This document shows positions 5,457 through 7,987 of a stretch of DNA of 7,987 nucleotides, in pieces (within the stretch, counting starts at the first letter, position 1; every line of letters starts with the position of its first letter). The DNA is from Candidatus Segatella papionis (GTDB lineage: Bacteria > Bacteroidota > Bacteroidia > Bacteroidales > Bacteroidaceae): NCBI GenBank assembly GCA_002297965.1, contig DBLF01000107.1:9823-17809 (forward strand). Direction: 5' to 3'. Position numbers and translations under genes: made by a program. A model generated the notes under the pieces. The model was given only the letters and a program-made list of their open reading frames with translations. It had not been told where the DNA came from and searched no databases.

Positions 5457-5907
5457 CGGTGGCAGAATAGCTTATTTTGAGTGCTTTTGCCTGTCGCAGC
5501 GCTTGTTTCACATCGGTGATAATGCCCATCTTCGTATCCTTGTCTGCCTTGATGGAAACGGTCATCAACTTTTCATCTTCCGGCGACATGCGTTTCTTCT
5601 CAGCGGCGATATAGTCCATCACTTCCGGGGCAGTGGCAAACTTGTCGTTGAGCTGTATCTGGGTATTCGTACCATATTTGCCCTGCATATCCTTGGTAGG
5701 CTTACCGATATAAATATGGCTCACAGCCGATTTCTTGGTGAGTCGGGTGAGATGCTTTCCCTGTGGCATACGGCATTCCACCTTCAAGGTGACCTGACGC
5801 ATGTGGGTAACTATCATAAAGAAGAAGAGCACAGAGAATATCAAGTCTGGCAGGGATGAGGTATTCAACCCTGGCACAGCGTGCGATTTCTTATGAAAAT
5901 TCATCAT
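5443..5907 (-). CDS. exbD: ExbD/TolR-family biopolymer transport protein (distal copy)
   Basis: The product has 154 residues. It has a short basic cytoplasmic N-terminus, one membrane helix (about 21-37, LIFSVLFFFMIVTHM) and a periplasmic ExbD/TolR domain up to the C-terminus (SIKADKDTKMGIITDVKQAL is the typical late motif). Asp21, at the start of the helix in NTSSLPDLIF, corresponds to the essential proton-carrying Asp of ExbD/TolR. With ExbB it would form the proton-driven motor that energises TonB- or Tol-dependent outer-membrane functions. Two ATGs stand side by side (5907 and 5904); the first overlaps the stop of the upstream exbD by four bases (ATGA), so the two are translationally coupled. 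A region at about 61-92 (VSHIYIGKP to IQLNDKF) resembles the variable loop in other Bacteroidetes ExbD proteins. This is the last gene of the exb cluster; its stop lies in a hairpin loop. Confidence 0.9.
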   Translation of the reverse strand: MMNFHKKSHAVPGLNTSSLPDLIFSVLFFFMIVTHMRQVTLKVECRMPQGKHLTRLTKKSAVSHIYIGKPTKDMQGKYGTNTQIQLNDKFATAPEVMDYIAAEKKRMSPEDEKLMTVSIKADKDTKMGIITDVKQALRQAKALKISYSATEKAQ

Positions 5908-6479
5908 TTGTCGCCTCCTTTCTTTTCCTCGGCGTTGGCATCGACGCTTCTATCTGCTTGCGTCATGGCATTGGCATACGACTCGGTGATGCGCTGCGGA
6001 CAGAGCTTTCTCACTTGGTCTTTCTGTTCATTACCCAAGAGGGCATAATCCTTGTGATATTTTTTCTGGGCCGCCTCGTTACGTAGTTGACTGTATGCCT
6101 CCATCAACTGGTTTTGCATCTGAAAATAGAGGTTGTAGTCAGCGTCACGGTCGCTCTCGATGGAGATAAGATGTTTCTTTCCCAAGCGATGAACGAAACG
6201 AATGGTCTCCTCTTTCAGTTGGCTCATCTTCATCGGCTTGTCGTTGACAAGCAATGTGTCGCCTGCCGTAAGATGGAGCGCCATCAAATTACTTTTATCA
6301 ACCACCGATTCCTGATGCTCCTTCTTCTGAGGCTCAGGAGAAGGGAGTTGGCGCAACAATCCCTTATCCACATCCATGGATGTGGTGACAAGGAAGAATA
6401 TCAACAGCATAAAAGAAATATCGGCTGTCGAAGTGGTATTCAATCCCGGGGTTTCGTGTTGCTTCCTTCTAATCAGCAT
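5904..6479 (-). CDS. exbD: ExbD/TolR-family biopolymer transport protein (proximal copy, long C-terminus)
   Basis: The product has 191 residues, longer than most ExbD/TolR proteins (about 130-150). The N-terminus is basic, then TPGLNTTSTADISFMLLIFF with Asp20 as the conserved membrane Asp, and a helix to about residue 36. The periplasmic domain follows (LTAGDTLLVNDKPM, LISIESDRDADYNLYFQ, which carries the typical D-x-x-x-Y-x-x-x late motif). After about residue 135 there is a charged, helical tail (NEAAQKKYHKDYALLGNEQK onward) ending in EEKKGGDK; its function is unknown. Together with the next gene it makes a heterologous ExbD pair, common in Bacteroidetes exb clusters. ATG at 6479 lies 57 bp after the stop of the 4-TM gene; a hairpin occupies this gap. 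Its stop overlaps the distal exbD start by four bases. Confidence 0.92.
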   Translation of the reverse strand: MLIRRKQHETPGLNTTSTADISFMLLIFFLVTTSMDVDKGLLRQLPSPEPQKKEHQESVVDKSNLMALHLTAGDTLLVNDKPMKMSQLKEETIRFVHRLGKKHLISIESDRDADYNLYFQMQNQLMEAYSQLRNEAAQKKYHKDYALLGNEQKDQVRKLCPQRITESYANAMTQADRSVDANAEEKKGGDK

Positions 6480-6510
6480 AATGATATAATCAAGAATAAT
6501 ATGTTAAAAG

Positions 6511-6540
6511 TTCAAGAATCCTCTAGGCTTCTCGAATTAC
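6511..6540. terminator. Imperfect 26-bp palindrome between the 4-TM gene and exbD
   Basis: TTC-A-AGAA-T-CCT-CT-AGG-C-TTCT-C-GAA (6511-6536) forms ten base pairs interrupted by two single mismatches. It abuts the stop codon (6537-6539) of the minus-strand 4-TM gene. On the plus strand it is followed by TTACTTTTTCTTAC; on the minus strand by CTTTTAACATATT. It could be a weak terminator or processing site that sets the ratio of ExbB to ExbD, or an antisense-facing terminator. The role is not established. Confidence 0.45.
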
Positions 6541-7043
6541 TTTTTCTTACGAATATAGCGTGTGGCTCCAAAGCAAACGGCTCCGATACTTGCCAGCAAC
6601 ATCAAGAGCGAAGTGACGACAAACATATCGGACAGCTTGAGCCAAAGCCAGTCGGCATAGTTCTCACCATTGATGAGCATAGGGTCGGAACCGCCCAAGA
6701 GGAAGGTGAGCAGCAATAACGCCAAAGTTCCTATCCAAGTGAAACGGAAAATGCGACGTACGGGCACCCCATTCACCACAGCCTCCGACTTGCTGCTTCG
6801 ATAATCCTTAATCATCGAAAAGAGTGCCAAACCCACTCCACCGATAAGAAACAGCCACATCAAGAAGATGAGCACATCGGTAAAGAGAGGCGCATTGAAA
6901 TCAGGATTCTCCTCGAAAGGCATATCGTAGCCCACCAAGAAGAACAAACCGAAGACAATCACTGCCAAGGCTATCATGATATAGAACACCTGCTGCGATA
7001 TGCGCTCGGCGCTTTTGTTTCTAAACTCAAATATCTTCTTCAT
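6537..7043 (-). CDS. Four-TM membrane protein of the exbBD cluster, function unknown
   Basis: The product has 168 residues with four predicted membrane helices, near 19-38, 56-78, 101-118 and 138-159. It begins with a basic segment (MKKIFEFRNKSAERISQQ) and ends in RYIRKKK, so both termini are probably cytoplasmic. The loop between the first two helices contains GYDMPFEENPDFNAPLFTD. No catalytic motif is visible. ATG at 7043 is only 3 bp after the exbB stop, so it is certainly in the same operon, and proteins of this size and topology recur between exbB and exbD in Bacteroidales (recalled, not searched). It may be an accessory part of the ExbB/ExbD motor; this is inferred from position only. 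A hairpin follows its stop. Confidence 0.85.
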   Translation of the reverse strand: MKKIFEFRNKSAERISQQVFYIMIALAVIVFGLFFLVGYDMPFEENPDFNAPLFTDVLIFLMWLFLIGGVGLALFSMIKDYRSSKSEAVVNGVPVRRIFRFTWIGTLALLLLTFLLGGSDPMLINGENYADWLWLKLSDMFVVTSLLMLLASIGAVCFGATRYIRKKK

Positions 7044-7046
7044 GGC

Positions 7047-7760
7047 TTACTTGCTTTTAGCAATAATATCCATCAATGTTACGGCCGACTCTTCCATCTG
7101 GCTGGTCAAATGCTCCACCTTGGAGATGATGTAATTATAGAACACCTGAAGAATCAACGCCACGATGATACCAAAGATGGTGGTAATCAAAGCCACCTTC
7201 ATACCCGATGCGACGATGGTAGGACTGATGTCGCCAGCCTGTTGAATCTGGTCGAACGACATCACCATACCTATCACGGTTCCGAGGAATCCCAAAGATG
7301 GTGCCATGGCGATGAAGAGCTTGATCCAAGAGCAACCTTTCTCCAAGTTGGCAGCCTGCACGGTGCCATAGCCACCCACCGAGCGTTCGATGTCATCGAG
7401 TTTTTCGTCGATGTGCATCAGTCCCTGATAACAGATGGAAGCCACAGGTCCGCGGGTATTGCGACAAAGCGTCTTGGCACCTTCCACATCGCCTGCCTTC
7501 ACCTTCTCGTCGATGTCCTGCATCAACTGCTTGGCATTGATTTCAGAAAGACTGAGATAGATGATACGCTCGATACAAAAGGCAAGACCCACGATAAGGG
7601 CGATGGCAACAAGAGACATAAATCCCGCATTACCCTCGATAAATTTGGTCTTAAGAGCTTGATGAAATCCCATATTCTCATCTTGCGCCATCATAGGCAG
7701 AGAACACATCATTGTGAAAACCAATATTGCGAAACGCGCAATAGCTGTATTTTTCTTCAT
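7047..7760 (-). CDS. exbB: MotA/TolQ/ExbB-family proton channel protein
   Basis: The product has 237 residues. It has an N-terminal signal-like segment (8-25, RFAILVFTMMCSLPMMAQ), as in many long Bacteroidetes ExbB proteins. The first core helix is at about 47-67 (FMSLVAIALIVGLAFCIER), followed by a cytoplasmic helical domain (AGDVEGAKTLCRNTRGPVAS). Two further helices lie at about 147-168 (APSLGFLGTVIGMVMSF) and 185-211 (GMKVALITTIFGIIVALILQ). Thr161 and Thr193/194 fit the family's pore-lining threonines. It would form the pentameric inner-membrane channel that, with ExbD, converts proton flow into force for TonB-linked transport. It heads the cluster; the next gene starts 3 bp after its stop. 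The start ATG at 7760 has an AT-rich leader of 56 bp behind the tRNA-Ser gene, without a clear TAnnTTTG box, so it may be transcribed with the tRNA or from an unrecognised promoter. Confidence 0.94.
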   Translation of the reverse strand: MKKNTAIARFAILVFTMMCSLPMMAQDENMGFHQALKTKFIEGNAGFMSLVAIALIVGLAFCIERIIYLSLSEINAKQLMQDIDEKVKAGDVEGAKTLCRNTRGPVASICYQGLMHIDEKLDDIERSVGGYGTVQAANLEKGCSWIKLFIAMAPSLGFLGTVIGMVMSFDQIQQAGDISPTIVASGMKVALITTIFGIIVALILQVFYNYIISKVEHLTSQMEESAVTLMDIIAKSK

Positions 7761-7775
7761 AACAATACAATATAC

Positions 7776-7811
7776 ACCTTATTATATATATACCTTTTAT
7801 TATATATATAC
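7776..7811. repeat. Direct repeat of an AT-rich motif between tRNA-Ser and exbB
   Basis: ACCTTATTATATATATAC (7776-7793) and ACCTTTTATTATATATATAC (7792-7811) are adjacent near-identical copies. They fill most of the leader between the tRNA 3' end and exbB. A third copy of the motif lies in the rsmF leader (2773-2787). Confidence 0.7.
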
Positions 7812-7816
7812 GAAAG

Positions 7817-7904
7817 CGGAAAGGATAGGATTCGAACCTACGAAACCCTTTAGGGGTTTACACGCTTTCCAGGCGTGCCTCTTCAACCACTCGAGCACCT
7901 TTCC
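7817..7904 (-). tRNA. tRNA-Ser, anticodon GGA
   Basis: On the minus strand the acceptor arm GGAAAGG (from 7904) pairs with CCTTTCC (complement of 7818-7824), with G as the discriminator base, usual for tRNA-Ser. The anticodon stem CACGC/GCGTG encloses the loop CTGGAAA, giving anticodon GGA, which reads UCC and UCU. A long variable arm (AAACCC/GGGTTT with loop CTAAA) marks a class II tRNA. The T arm is GTAGG-TTCGAAT-CCTAT. CCA is not encoded: the sequence after the discriminator is CTTTCG. Length is 88 nt. Confidence 0.97.
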
Positions 7905-7907
7905 AGT

Positions 7908-7942
7908 TTTCGGATTGCAAAGGTATTACTTTTTATCCGAAA
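7908..7942 (-). promoter_or_regulatory. Promoter of tRNA-Ser with flanking dyad
   Basis: TACCTTTG (complement of 7918-7925) is a perfect TAnnTTTG -7 element, 13 bp from the tRNA 5' end, so the primary transcript would have a leader of only a few bases. The -33 position, 20 nt upstream, reads TTAG, a poor match. An 8-bp inverted repeat, TTTCGGAT (7908-7915) and ATCCGAAA (7935-7942), brackets the -7 box. Confidence 0.7.
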
Positions 7943-7987
7943 TTCCTAATCTTTCGTTGCTTTTTAAATTTCTTTAAATATTTTCTT

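Noticed and set aside
5446..6719. Long plus-strand ORFs opposite the exbD genes (137, 76 and 210 codons)
   Set aside because: Antisense shadows of well-supported exbD and membrane-protein genes; no recognisable domain in them.
7110..7977. Plus-strand ORFs ending RIRTYETL or containing RIGFEPTKPF
   Set aside because: These are the well-known antisense reading of a tRNA-Ser gene (and of exbB), a frequent source of false proteins.

Overview
The window looks like chromosomal DNA from a Bacteroidales bacterium, most probably Prevotella/Segatella. The evidence is several promoters of the Bacteroidetes type (TAnnTTTG with a TTG-like box 20 nt upstream), AT-rich start regions without Shine-Dalgarno sequences, a tRNA gene without an encoded CCA end, an ExbB / 4-TM protein / ExbD / ExbD cluster, and a sigma factor beside a DUF5056-like protein. 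The genus is an inference from gene content and protein flavour; no search was run.

Layout from left to right. Positions 1-573 hold the 3' end of a plus-strand gene whose product ends in an OmpA-like peptidoglycan-binding domain. A 180-bp convergent intergenic region follows, with a long hairpin over the stop codon and a tandem array of exact 21-bp period. Next comes a minus-strand block (2600 to 754): a signal-peptide-bearing membrane protein (DUF6249-like), an ECF-type sigma factor, and an overlapping two-TM protein that is probably its anti-sigma partner. A divergent region (2601-2822) carries two face-to-face candidate promoters that overlap. From there the plus strand encodes an RsmF/NOL1-type rRNA m5C methyltransferase and dihydrofolate reductase (folA), overlapping by ATGA.

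The rest is on the minus strand. An Lrp/AsnC-type regulator converges on folA with no base between the two stop codons. Upstream of it lie two exbD genes, a four-TM protein of unknown function, exbB, and a tRNA-Ser(GGA) gene with its own promoter. ExbB and the ExbD pair would form an inner-membrane proton-driven motor that energises TonB- or Tol-like transport; no tonB is visible here.

The most interesting signal beyond the genes is at gene 3' ends. Four genes (ompA-like, folA, distal exbD, 4-TM protein) end in or beside a perfect or near-perfect hairpin. In each case the T-rich tract lies on the side expected of an intrinsic terminator acting on the strand opposite to the gene. For folA/lrp and ompA-like/anti-sigma this would place the terminator of the convergent neighbour inside the coding end of the gene. 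Other points are the 21-bp array, the overlapping divergent promoters, an in-frame 27-bp triplication in the methyltransferase, and an AT-rich motif shared by two distant leader regions. The genes themselves are mostly ordinary core genes, and I see no clear new defence or mobile system.
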